Under the pieces are notes generated by a model. The model was not told where the DNA came from. It was given only the letters and a program-made list of their open reading frames with translations, and did no database searches. Below are positions 49,336-57,311 of a stretch of 64,000 nucleotides of DNA, piece by piece. The DNA comes from Nocardia anocheti (GTDB taxonomy: Bacteria; Actinomycetota; Actinomycetes; Mycobacteriales; Mycobacteriaceae), in contig NZ_JAQQFV010000006.1 in assembly GCF_029675105.1 (NCBI RefSeq), positions 124,001 through 188,000 of the forward strand. The letters run 5' to 3'. Position 1 is the stretch's first letter; each line of letters begins with the position of its first letter. The translations under genes and the position numbers were made by a program.

Positions 49336-51006
49336 TCAGTGGAGCCCTTCGGCGAGCGGCCCGAGCGCGAGCGCGGGCAGGAAGGTGAGCGCGACCAGGA
49401 TCACCGTCACGCCGACGACCATGCCGACGAACTGCGGCCGGTGCGTCGGCAGGGTGCCGGTCGAGGCGGGAGTGCTGCCCTGCTGGGCCAGGGACCCGGC
49501 CAACGCCAGGACGAAGATGATCGGCAGGAACCGGCCCAACACCATGGCCAGGCCCAGCGCGGTGTTGAACCACGTGGTGTTGCCGGACAGCCCGGCGAAG
49601 GCGGAGCCGTTGTTGTTGGCCGCGGAGGTGAAGGCGTAGAGCACTTCCGACAGGCCGTGCGGGCCGCCGTTGAGCATGCTCGCCCGCTGCCCGGGCAGCG
49701 CCATCGCGAGCGCGGTGCCGATCAACACGATCAGCGGACTCACCAGGAAGTACGCGGCGGCGAGTTCGATCTCGCGGGGGGTGATCTTCTTGCCCAGGTA
49801 TTCGGGGGTGCGCCCGACCATCAGGCCCGCGACGAACACCGTGATCACGGCCAGGATCAGCATGCCGTACAGCCCCGAGCCCACACCGCCGGGCGCCACC
49901 TCGCCCAGCTGCATGTTGACCATGGTCATCAGGCCGCCGAGGCTGGTGTAGGAATCGTGGAAGGAGTTCACCGCGCCGGTCGAGGTGAGGGTGGTCGCTC
50001 CGGCGAAGGTCGCCGAATTCGCCACGCCGAAGCGGGTTTCCACGCCCTCCATGGACGCGGCGATCGCACTCGGCACCGTGCCGTGGTGCTGGAGTTGGAA
50101 CAGGGTGGTCAGGGTGACGCTGGTGAGGGCGAGCGTGCCCATCACAGCCACGATCGCGTAGCCCTGCTTGACACTGCCGACCATCCGGCCGAAGGTGCGC
50201 GGCAGCGAGAAGGCGATCAGCAGGATCAGGAAGATCTCGACGAAATTCGTCCAGGTCGTCGGATTCTCGAACGGGTGCGCGGAGTTGGCGTTGAAGAAGC
50301 CGCCGCCGTTGGTGCCCAGTTCCTTGATCACCTCCTGGCTGGCGACGGGCCCGCCGGTGAGTGTCTGCTGGGCGCCACCGATCGTCTGGGCGAGCTGATC
50401 GTGCGGGTGGAAGTTCTGGATCACCCCGCCCGCGATCAGCACGATCGCGAAGACGAACGCGATCGGCAGCAGGATGCGCAGGGTGCCGCGCACCAGGTCG
50501 ACCCAGAAGTTGCCCAGCTCGCCGGTGTGGCGGCGGGCGAAGCCGCGCACCAGCGCCACCGCCACCGCCATGCCGACCGCCGCGGAGACGAAGTTCTGCA
50601 CCGCCAGACCGGCCATCTGCACCAGGTGCCCCTGGGTGGACTCGCCGGAGTAGTTCTGCCAGTTGGTGTTGGTGACGAAGCTGACCGCGGTGTTCCACGC
50701 CAGCGCGGGCGTCATCTCGGTGCCGGGATCGTCGAGCCGCAGCGGCAGCGCGCCCTGGACCAGCTGGAAGAAGAACAGGAACAGGATGCCCACCGCGGAG
50801 AACGCCAGCACGCTGCGGGCATAGACCGGCCAGGTCTGCTCGACCTCGGGGTTCGCGCCGATGGCGCGGTAGATCAGGCGCTCGGCGCGCGCGTGCCCGG
50901 TCCGGCTGTAGACGCGGTACATGTAGTCGCCGAGCGGCACGTGCACCAGCGCCACGGCCAGGACCAGGGCCGCGACGAACACGATCGCGGCGGTTGTCGT
51001 ACTCAC
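49336..51006 (-). CDS. kdpA: Potassium-transporting ATPase subunit KdpA
   Basis: The K+-selective subunit, 556 residues, about ten membrane helices of the superfamily of K+ transporters. Selectivity-loop segments visible include NTNWQNYSGEST, LGTNGGGFFNANSAHPFENPTTW, GVETRFGVANSATFAGATTLTSTGAVNSFHDSYTS and TSAANNNGSAFAGLSGNT. GTG start at 51006, immediately after the kdpF stop. It ends one base before kdpB. Confidence 0.97.
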   Translation of the reverse strand: MSTTTAAIVFVAALVLAVALVHVPLGDYMYRVYSRTGHARAERLIYRAIGANPEVEQTWPVYARSVLAFSAVGILFLFFFQLVQGALPLRLDDPGTEMTPALAWNTAVSFVTNTNWQNYSGESTQGHLVQMAGLAVQNFVSAAVGMAVAVALVRGFARRHTGELGNFWVDLVRGTLRILLPIAFVFAIVLIAGGVIQNFHPHDQLAQTIGGAQQTLTGGPVASQEVIKELGTNGGGFFNANSAHPFENPTTWTNFVEIFLILLIAFSLPRTFGRMVGSVKQGYAIVAVMGTLALTSVTLTTLFQLQHHGTVPSAIAASMEGVETRFGVANSATFAGATTLTSTGAVNSFHDSYTSLGGLMTMVNMQLGEVAPGGVGSGLYGMLILAVITVFVAGLMVGRTPEYLGKKITPREIELAAAYFLVSPLIVLIGTALAMALPGQRASMLNGGPHGLSEVLYAFTSAANNNGSAFAGLSGNTTWFNTALGLAMVLGRFLPIIFVLALAGSLAQQGSTPASTGTLPTHRPQFVGMVVGVTVILVALTFLPALALGPLAEGLH

Positions 51007-51093
51007 CTAGAACCTCTCCGGGAACAGCAGTGCCGCGACGAGGAACACGGCGACCAGCGCGGCCAGGACCAGGCCGACCAGATTCGCGATCAC
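51007..51093 (-). CDS. kdpF: KdpF small subunit
   Basis: A 28-residue single-span membrane peptide. A hydrophobic stretch (ANLVGLVLAALVAVFLVAALL) is followed by FPERF, the characteristic KdpF ending (L/F-x-PERF). It stabilises the KdpABC complex in E. coli. Start GTG at 51093; the stop is directly adjacent to the kdpA start. Confidence 0.9.
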   Translation of the reverse strand: MIANLVGLVLAALVAVFLVAALLFPERF

Positions 51094-51173
51094 AGCTTCT
51101 CCACCCCGCGCCCGATCGCGCCGAGCAGCGCGAAGATCGCCACGGTGAGCACCGTGAACACCACCACAGACAT
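51090..51173 (-). CDS. 27-residue membrane peptide preceding kdpF
   Basis: A tiny ORF at the head of the kdp operon. It has a strong ribosome-binding site (AGGAGG six bases before the ATG), one hydrophobic segment (VVVFTVLTVAIFALLGAI) and a charged end (GRGVEKL). Its TGA overlaps the kdpF GTG, so the two are translationally coupled. The size, single span and coupling suggest a genuine small membrane protein, perhaps an extra Kdp subunit or a leader needed for kdpF translation. I recall similar -VEKL peptides upstream of kdpF in other actinobacteria but cannot verify this. Confidence 0.7.
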   Translation of the reverse strand: MSVVVFTVLTVAIFALLGAIGRGVEKL

Positions 51174-51244
51174 TTCCGACCTCCTCGCGCCCCGCGGTGG
51201 AGCGCTGAGGTGAGTCAAACGCCGTCGCGGCACCCGGCGTGGCT

Positions 51245-51260
51245 TCCTTACGACTCCTTA
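51245..51260. promoter_or_regulatory. Candidate KdpE-binding direct repeat
   Basis: TCCTTA-CGAC-TCCTTA: two identical hexamers with a 10-bp period, in the 135-bp region between the divergent kdp operons (72 bp from the small ORF, 48 bp from kdpD). Direct repeats with about one helical turn are the usual recognition pattern of OmpR/PhoB-type regulators, the family to which KdpE belongs. Confidence 0.5.
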
Positions 51261-51308
51261 GCGCTGCGTGGCGGGGCTTTTGCGCGATGTTGACGCGATG
51301 ATGGATCG

Positions 51309-53828
51309 GTGAAACGCGGACGACTGCGCATCTACCTCGGGGCGGCGCCCGGCGTGGGCAAGACCTACGCCATGCTCGGTGAGGCGCACCGGCGGCTCGA
51401 ACGTGGCCGCGACGTGGTGGCCGCCGTCGTGGAGACCCACGGCCGCGCCAAGACCGCCGAACTGCTCGACGGCATCGAACGGATCGCGCCGAAGACGATC
51501 ACCTATCGGGGCACCGAACTGCCCGAACTCGATGTGGCGGCGGTGCTGGCCCGCGCACCCGCGGTGGTGCTCGTCGACGAACTGGCTCACACGAACGCGC
51601 CGGGCAGCGTCAACGAGAAGCGTTGGCAGGATGTCGAGCAGCTGCTCGACGCGGGCATCGACGTGATCTCCACGGTGAACGTGCAGCACCTCGAGAGCCT
51701 CAACGACGTGGTCGCGCGGATCACCGGGATCGAGCAGCGCGAGACCGTGCCCGACGCGGTGGTGCGCGCGGCCGATCAGGTGGAACTGGTCGACCTGACG
51801 CCGGAGGCGTTGCGGCGCAGGCTCTCCCACGGCAATGTCTACGCGGCCGACAAGGTCGACGCCGCCCTGCGCAACTACTTCCGCCCCGGCAATCTCACCG
51901 CGCTGCGCGAACTGGCGCTGCTGTGGCTGGCCGACCAGGTCGACGCGGCCCTCGCGAAATACCGGGCCGAGCACCGGATCACCGACCTGTGGGAGGCGCG
52001 CGAACGCGTCGTCGTCGCGGTGACCGGGGGCCGGGAGTCGGAGACGGTGGTGCGCCGGGCCGGGCGGATCGCCTCGAAGTCCAGCGCCGAGCTGGTGGTG
52101 GTGCACGTGGTGCGCGGCGACGGCCTGGCCGGGGTGTCCACCGAACGGATGGCGACGCTGCGCGCGCTGGCGGCCGGGCTCGGGGCCTCGCTGCACACCG
52201 TCACCGGGGACGACGTGCCCACCGCGCTGCTGGATTTCGCGCGCGAGGTCAACGCCACCCAGCTGGTGCTGGGCACGTCTCGTCGCTCCCGGTGGGCGCG
52301 GATCCTGGACGAGGGGATCGGCGCCACGGTGGTGCGGCGCTCGGACCGGATCGACGTGCACATGGTGACCCACGAGGAGGCCGACGGCCGGGTCCGCAGG
52401 CATCGACTGCGACCGCGCAGGCCGGTGTTCGCCTGGTCGGCCGCGGTGGTGGTGCCGGTGCTGGTGAGCCTGCTGTGCGGGGTCCTCGATCGCTGGCTGC
52501 AACTGGGCGGTCTCAGCGCGCTGTTCTTCGTCGGGGTGGTGGCGGTGGCGCTGTTCGGCGGTGTGGTGCCCGCCGGGCTCTCGGCGCTGCTGTCGGGGCT
52601 GCTGCTGAACTGGTATTTCACCGCGCCGCGCTTCAGTTTCACCATCGCCGAGCCGGACAACTTCGTCACCGTGGTGGTGCTGCTCATCGTCGCGGTGGCG
52701 GTGGCCGCCCTGGTCGACGTGGCCGCCGCGCGGGCCAGGCAGGCGCGCAAGGCGTCCAGGGAGGCCGAGCTGCTGACCCTGTTCGCCGGATCGGTGCTGC
52801 ACGGCGCCGACCTGCCCCGATTGCTCGATCAGGTCCGCGAGACCTACGGCCAGCGGGCGGTGAGCCTGTGCGGGGGCGAGCGGCTCGTCGCGACGGTCGG
52901 GACCGACCCGCCGACGCGGCGCGCGGAGGCCGAGACCGTCATCGAGGCGGGGGACGCGCACAGTCAGCTACTGCTGGCGGGTCGCTCGATCGACGCCGCC
53001 GACCGGCCCGTGCTCAACGCGGTCGCCAATCAGGCGGTCGGGCTGGTGCGCCAGGCCGAACTGGCCGAGGAGGCGAGCGCGGCGGCCGCCCTGCTCGAGG
53101 CCGACCGGTTGCGTCGCGCGCTGCTCTCGGCGGTCAGCCACGACCTGCGCACCCCGCTGGCCGGGGCCAAGGCCGCGGTGTCGAGCCTGCGCAGCGACGA
53201 CATCGAGTTCTCGGCCGAGGACACCGGCGAACTGCTCGAGGCCATCGAGGAATCCGTCGACCAGCTCACCGCGCTGGTCGGCAACCTGCTCGATTCCTCG
53301 CGCCTGACCGTCGGCGCGGTCACCCCGCGACTGCAGCGGGTGTATCTGGACGAGGCGGTGCATCGCGCGCTGGTCAGCGTGGGGATGGGGGCGCGGGGGC
53401 TGCGTCGCGCGGCCAGGGATCGGGTGAGCGTGGAGGTCGACGAGATCTCGGTGCCCGCCGATCCGGGCCTGCTCGAACGGGTACTGGCCAATCTGATCGA
53501 CAACGCGCTGCGCCACTCGGGCCCGACCACACCGGTGCGGGTGACCGCCGAACAGCACGGCGCGGGGGTGTCGATCGCCGTGGTCGACCGGGGGCCGGGC
53601 GTGCCCGCGGGCACCGAGGAGCAGCTCTTCGAACCGTTCCAGCGCCTCGGCGACCATGACAACACCACCGGCGTCGGGCTCGGCCTGTCGGTGGTGCGCG
53701 GGTTCGTCGAGGCCATGGGCGGCACCGTCCACGCCGAACCGACTCCGGGTGGGGGCTTGACGATGCTCGTCGACCTACCCTCGGAACCGTCGGCCCGGAC
53801 ACCGCCCGTCGATCCGCGAGGAAAGTGA
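51309..53828 (+). CDS. kdpD: Sensor histidine kinase KdpD
   Basis: K+/turgor sensor kinase controlling kdp expression; 839 residues. The KdpD-specific N-terminal domain has a Walker A GAAPGVGKT (11-19) and VDELAHTNAPG, followed by a Usp-like domain (VAVTGGRESETVVRRAGRIA). Four membrane segments lie around residues 375-475, then a GAF-like region and a HisKA/HATPase core with phospho-acceptor His611 in SAVSHDLRTPLAGAKA, NLIDNALRHSGP and GVGLGLSVVRGFVEAMGG. GTG start. kdpE follows after 4 bp. It is divergent from kdpFABC. Confidence 0.95.
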   Translation: MKRGRLRIYLGAAPGVGKTYAMLGEAHRRLERGRDVVAAVVETHGRAKTAELLDGIERIAPKTITYRGTELPELDVAAVLARAPAVVLVDELAHTNAPGSVNEKRWQDVEQLLDAGIDVISTVNVQHLESLNDVVARITGIEQRETVPDAVVRAADQVELVDLTPEALRRRLSHGNVYAADKVDAALRNYFRPGNLTALRELALLWLADQVDAALAKYRAEHRITDLWEARERVVVAVTGGRESETVVRRAGRIASKSSAELVVVHVVRGDGLAGVSTERMATLRALAAGLGASLHTVTGDDVPTALLDFAREVNATQLVLGTSRRSRWARILDEGIGATVVRRSDRIDVHMVTHEEADGRVRRHRLRPRRPVFAWSAAVVVPVLVSLLCGVLDRWLQLGGLSALFFVGVVAVALFGGVVPAGLSALLSGLLLNWYFTAPRFSFTIAEPDNFVTVVVLLIVAVAVAALVDVAAARARQARKASREAELLTLFAGSVLHGADLPRLLDQVRETYGQRAVSLCGGERLVATVGTDPPTRRAEAETVIEAGDAHSQLLLAGRSIDAADRPVLNAVANQAVGLVRQAELAEEASAAAALLEADRLRRALLSAVSHDLRTPLAGAKAAVSSLRSDDIEFSAEDTGELLEAIEESVDQLTALVGNLLDSSRLTVGAVTPRLQRVYLDEAVHRALVSVGMGARGLRRAARDRVSVEVDEISVPADPGLLERVLANLIDNALRHSGPTTPVRVTAEQHGAGVSIAVVDRGPGVPAGTEEQLFEPFQRLGDHDNTTGVGLGLSVVRGFVEAMGGTVHAEPTPGGGLTMLVDLPSEPSARTPPVDPRGK

Positions 53829-53832
53829 GCAC

Positions 53833-54546
53833 ATGGGCAACCCGCCTTCCGAACCGTCCACCGCCCGCGCGACGGTGCTCGTCGTCGACGACGAACCGCA
53901 GATCCTGCGCGCCCTGCGGATCAACCTGTCGGTGCGCGGATACGACGTGGTCACCGCGGGCACCGGCGCGGCCGCCCTGCGCGCCGCGGCCGAGAAGCAC
54001 CCCGACGTGGTCGTCCTGGATCTGGGCCTGCCCGATATGGACGGCATCGAGGTGCTCGCCGGACTGCGCGGCTGGACCTCGGCGCCGGTGCTGGTGCTCT
54101 CGGCGCGCACCGACTCCGCCGACAAGGTCGAGGCCCTGGACGCGGGCGCCGACGACTACGTCACCAAGCCCTTCGGCATGGACGAACTGCTGGCCCGGCT
54201 GCGCGCCGCGATCCGGCGCGGCGCCACCGCCGCCGACGAGGCCGATCCGGTGGTGGAGACGGCGTCGTTCACCGTCGACCTGGTCGCCAAGCGGGTCACC
54301 AAGCACGGCACGCCGGTCCACCTGACCCCGACCGAGTGGGGGATGCTCGAGATGCTGGTGCGCCATCGCGGGAAACTGGTCGGCCGCAAGGAACTGCTGC
54401 GCGAGGTGTGGGGGCCGTCCTATGACACCGAGACGCACTATCTGCGGGTCTATCTGGCCCAGCTGCGCCGCAAACTCGAGGACGACCCGGCCCACCCCCG
54501 GCACCTGCTGACCGAAGCGGGCATGGGCTACCGCTTCCAGGAATGA
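53833..54546 (+). CDS. kdpE: Response regulator KdpE
   Basis: An OmpR/PhoB-family regulator, 237 residues. The receiver domain has VLVVDDEPQILRAL, phospho-acceptor Asp63 in VVVLDLGLPDMDG, and the conserved Lys in DDYVTKPFGMDELLARLR. The C-terminal winged helix has HLTPTEWGMLEMLVRHRGKLVGRKELLREVWGP and the wing THYLRVYLAQLRRKLEDDPAHPRHLLTEAGMGYRF. Its likely target is the kdp intergenic region, with the direct repeat at 51245-51260. Confidence 0.95.
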   Translation: MGNPPSEPSTARATVLVVDDEPQILRALRINLSVRGYDVVTAGTGAAALRAAAEKHPDVVVLDLGLPDMDGIEVLAGLRGWTSAPVLVLSARTDSADKVEALDAGADDYVTKPFGMDELLARLRAAIRRGATAADEADPVVETASFTVDLVAKRVTKHGTPVHLTPTEWGMLEMLVRHRGKLVGRKELLREVWGPSYDTETHYLRVYLAQLRRKLEDDPAHPRHLLTEAGMGYRFQE

Positions 54547-54663
54547 AACGGCGCCCGATTGCGTCGGTACCGGGGTAACCCGCCGGAAACTCGCTGTGAC
54601 GCGGGACGCACGGGGTACCGGGCGGCCTGCGTCACGGGGAGACGGACATGTCAGGATCACACC

Positions 54664-55107
54664 ATGGCTGAGCAGAACGCACCCGTGACCACCGCACCGA
54701 CCGAACTGTGGGTCGAGCGCACCGGAACCCGGGCCTACACCGGGCGCAGCTCGCGCGGCGCCGAGGTGCTCATCGCCTCGCAGGGCGTCGAGGGCGCCTT
54801 CACCCCGGGCGAGCTGCTCAAGATCGCGCTCGCCGCCTGCACCGGGCTCAGCTCGGACCTGCCGCTGTCGCGCCGCCTCGGTGACGACTTCGACGCCACC
54901 ATCCGGGTCTCCGGCGACGCCGACCGCGAGAACGAGGTCTACCCGCAGCTCGACGAGGTCATGGAACTGGATCTGTCCGAGCTCGACGAGGCCGCCCGCG
55001 AACGACTGCTGGTCACCGTGCAGCGCGCCGTGGACAAGGTGTGCACCGTGGGCCGCACGCTCGAGGCGGGCGCCAAGGTGAGCCTGAACTTCGACATCGA
55101 CGCATGA
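54664..55107 (+). CDS. OsmC family peroxiredoxin-like protein
   Basis: A 147-residue OsmC/Ohr-family protein, reducing organic hydroperoxides. The two cysteines expected for the family are in IALAACTGLSSDL and VDKVCTVGRTLEAG. It is the syntenic equivalent of M. tuberculosis Rv2923c. CAGGAT at 54652-54657 ends six bases before the ATG and no ribosome-binding site is evident, which suggests a leaderless start. acyP begins inside its stop codon (ATGA). Confidence 0.9.
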   Translation: MAEQNAPVTTAPTELWVERTGTRAYTGRSSRGAEVLIASQGVEGAFTPGELLKIALAACTGLSSDLPLSRRLGDDFDATIRVSGDADRENEVYPQLDEVMELDLSELDEAARERLLVTVQRAVDKVCTVGRTLEAGAKVSLNFDIDA

Positions 55108-55397
55108 GCGCGGCGCCGGTCCGGCTCAGCGCCTGGGTCCACGGACAGGTCCAGGGCGTGGGGTTCCGCTGGTGGACCCGTTCGCGCGCACTGGAACTCG
55201 GCCTGGTCGGCTACGCGCGCAACCATCGTGACGGACGCGTGCACGTGGTCGCCGAAGGCAGTCGAACGGCGGGCGAGAAACTGCTGGAGCTGCTACGGTC
55301 CGGCGCAGTGGCGGCCGGACCGCCTGGCCGGGTCGACCTTGTTGTGGAAAGCTGGGAGCCCGCGCGGGGCGACATGACGGGATTCGAGGAGCGCTAG
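55104..55397 (+). CDS. acyP: Acylphosphatase
   Basis: Hydrolyses acyl phosphates; 97 residues. The catalytic pair is Arg22 (GQVQGVGFRWWTR) and Asn40 (GYARNHRDGRV). The ATG overlaps the OsmC gene stop codon by four bases. In M. tuberculosis acyP (Rv2922A) directly precedes smc; here four other genes lie between. Confidence 0.93.
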   Translation: MSAAPVRLSAWVHGQVQGVGFRWWTRSRALELGLVGYARNHRDGRVHVVAEGSRTAGEKLLELLRSGAVAAGPPGRVDLVVESWEPARGDMTGFEER

Positions 55398-55428
55398 TGG
55401 TGACTTCGGGGGCAAGGGGGCGGCAGCG

Positions 55429-56118
55429 GTGAGCACACAGAACCCCGGTCCGCCCGATCGACCCGGCGACGACGAGTCCGGACAGTCACCCTGGTCACCG
55501 CCCGATCCGGGCGCGGGCTGGCCGCCGATGCCCCAGCAACCGCCCGAGCCGCCCGCGGGCGAGCAGCCCCGGGCAGGCCGGATGGAACGGCAGGAGGCGG
55601 GCACCACCCAGCCGCGTCCGCCCACGGTCGCCGAGGCGCGGGCCAGGGACAAGGCGCGCAAGCAGGCCGAACAGGCCCAGCGCGCCGCCGCCGAGGCCGA
55701 GGAGGCCAAGCGGCGCACCAGGAAACGCGTGATGATGGGCGGCATCGCCGTGGTCGGCGTGGCCGCGCTGGTCGGCGGCGGGTACCTGGCCTATCGGGCG
55801 GTCACCGCGCCGGATCAGGTCACCGCGTCGTGCGTGCAGGTCGACGAGAACGGCAACGAGGTCGTCGTCGCCGACGAGTACTGCGGCGACGGCAAGACCA
55901 ACTTCCGCAGCGATTCCAGTCACGGGGGCGGCGGCAGCCTGATCCTGCTGGGCTGGCCGCAGTACCGCTACCACTACGGCGGCACCCCCACCATCGGCAA
56001 GCCACCCACCGGCGGCAGTTCGGTGAAGCCGCGCAACGCCGAGATCAAGACCAAGTCCGGCACCACCGTCCAGCGCGGTGGCCTGGGTTCCAAGTCCACC
56101 GGCGGGAGCGGGTCCTGA
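55429..56118 (+). CDS. Single-span membrane protein, YjfM/DUF1190-like
   Basis: A 229-residue protein not assignable by enzyme motif. Residues 1-60 are Pro-rich, 65-100 a charged Ala/Glu/Lys/Arg helix, about 103-127 a membrane segment (MGGIAVVGVAALVGGGYLAYRAV), and the rest extracytoplasmic. That outer part has two Cys (TASCVQVDENGN, DEYCGDG), a Gly-rich HGGGGSL, a GWPQYRYHYGG aromatic stretch and an ending TKSGTTVQRGGLG. The Cys pair and the ...S-x-x-x-RGG-x-G ending recall E. coli YjfM (DUF1190), and the next two genes are homologues of its neighbours. GTG start. Its stop overlaps the next ATG by one base. Confidence 0.6.
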   Translation: MSTQNPGPPDRPGDDESGQSPWSPPDPGAGWPPMPQQPPEPPAGEQPRAGRMERQEAGTTQPRPPTVAEARARDKARKQAEQAQRAAAEAEEAKRRTRKRVMMGGIAVVGVAALVGGGYLAYRAVTAPDQVTASCVQVDENGNEVVVADEYCGDGKTNFRSDSSHGGGGSLILLGWPQYRYHYGGTPTIGKPPTGGSSVKPRNAEIKTKSGTTVQRGGLGSKSTGGSGS

Positions 56119-57281
56119 TGCGGCGCACGACGAGTACGCCCCGGCCGGGCTGGCAGCAGATCATCGAGAGCCAGGGCCTGGTCTACGGCGCGCCCGGACG
56201 CGACGCGAGCGGTCAGCCGCGCCCGTACTGGGACGAGTCGGTGCACTACGAGTTCTCGATGGACGAGATCCTCGCGCTGGAAGCCGATGTGGAACTGCTG
56301 CAGTCGATGTGCCTGCACGCCGCCGAGCACGTGGTCCTCACCGAGCGCTTCGCCGATTTCGGTCTGCCGGAATGGAGTTGGGGCCCGATCGCCGAATCCT
56401 GGCGCCGCAGCGACCCGTACGTCTATGGCCGCTTCGACCTGCGCTACGACGCGCGCCGCCCGGCCAAGCTGCTCGAGTACAACGCCGACACCCCCACCTC
56501 GCTGCTCGAGGCCGCCATCATCCAGTGGCACTGGCTGCAGCAGGTGTATCCCGCTGGCGACCAGTGGAATTCGCTGCACGAGAAGCTGGTGGAACGCTGG
56601 ACCGAGCTGCGCGGGGTGCTGCCGGGCAGCGAACTGCACTTCACCTGGTCTGGCGCGGACGCCACCGGCGAGGACAACGTCACCACCGCGTACATGCAGG
56701 AGACCGCGGCCGAGGCCGGGTTCGACACCGTGGCGCTGCCGATCGAGGAGGTCGGCTTCGACCTCGAGCTGAACCGCTTCGTCGATCTGGCCGAGGCGCC
56801 GATCGAGGCGGTCTTCAAGCTGTATCCGTGGGAGTGGATCCTCGACGACGATTTCGGCAAGCGCGTCGTGGCGAGCCTGCCCGCCACCGCCTGGGTCGAG
56901 CCGCTGTGGACGACGTTGCTCAGCAACAAGGCCATCCTGGCGATCCTCTGGGAGATGTATCCGGGCCACCCCAATCTGCTGCCCGCCTACCTGGACGACC
57001 CGCACGAGCTCACCGAGTACATCCGCAAGCCCAAGCTGGGCCGCGAAGGCGCCAACATGACCATCGTCGGCGCCGGGATGGAGACCGCGACCGGCGGCGT
57101 CTACGGCCACGAGGGCTTCGTCTATCAGCTGCTCGACCCGCTGCCGGAGTTCGACGGCATGCGTCCGGTGCTGGGCGCCTGGGTCGTCGGCGACACCGCG
57201 GCCGGGCTCGGCATCCGCGAGACCGCGGGCCTGATCACCGATGACGGCGCGGCCTTCGTGCCGCACCGCATCGTCGACTGA
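56118..57281 (+). CDS. Glutathionylspermidine synthase-like ATP-grasp ligase (YjfC-like)
   Basis: A 387-residue protein of the glutathionylspermidine synthetase ATP-grasp family, synthetase domain only (no amidase domain). Diagnostic: YVYGRFDLRYDARRPAKLLEYNADTPTSLLEAA, EDNVTTAYMQETAAEAGF, EAVFKLYPWEWIL, SNKAILAILWEMYPGHPNLLPAYL, KPKLGREGANM and the C-terminal VLGAWVVGDTAAGLGIRETAGLIT. All ATP-grasp segments look intact. Actinobacteria normally lack glutathione, so the substrate is more likely a peptide or polyamine of another kind. It sits between the YjfM-like and DUF350 genes. Confidence 0.85.
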   Translation: MRRTTSTPRPGWQQIIESQGLVYGAPGRDASGQPRPYWDESVHYEFSMDEILALEADVELLQSMCLHAAEHVVLTERFADFGLPEWSWGPIAESWRRSDPYVYGRFDLRYDARRPAKLLEYNADTPTSLLEAAIIQWHWLQQVYPAGDQWNSLHEKLVERWTELRGVLPGSELHFTWSGADATGEDNVTTAYMQETAAEAGFDTVALPIEEVGFDLELNRFVDLAEAPIEAVFKLYPWEWILDDDFGKRVVASLPATAWVEPLWTTLLSNKAILAILWEMYPGHPNLLPAYLDDPHELTEYIRKPKLGREGANMTIVGAGMETATGGVYGHEGFVYQLLDPLPEFDGMRPVLGAWVVGDTAAGLGIRETAGLITDDGAAFVPHRIVD

Positions 57282-57311
57282 CCACACACCACTTGTTTCG
57301 AAAGGACCACG

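Noticed and set aside
47344..51213. A 1289-codon plus-strand frame through kdpB and kdpA
   Set aside because: It lies opposite two highly conserved genes and its composition (Ser/Thr/Arg-rich, then His/Asp/Arg/Gly-rich) is that of a reverse-complement shadow.
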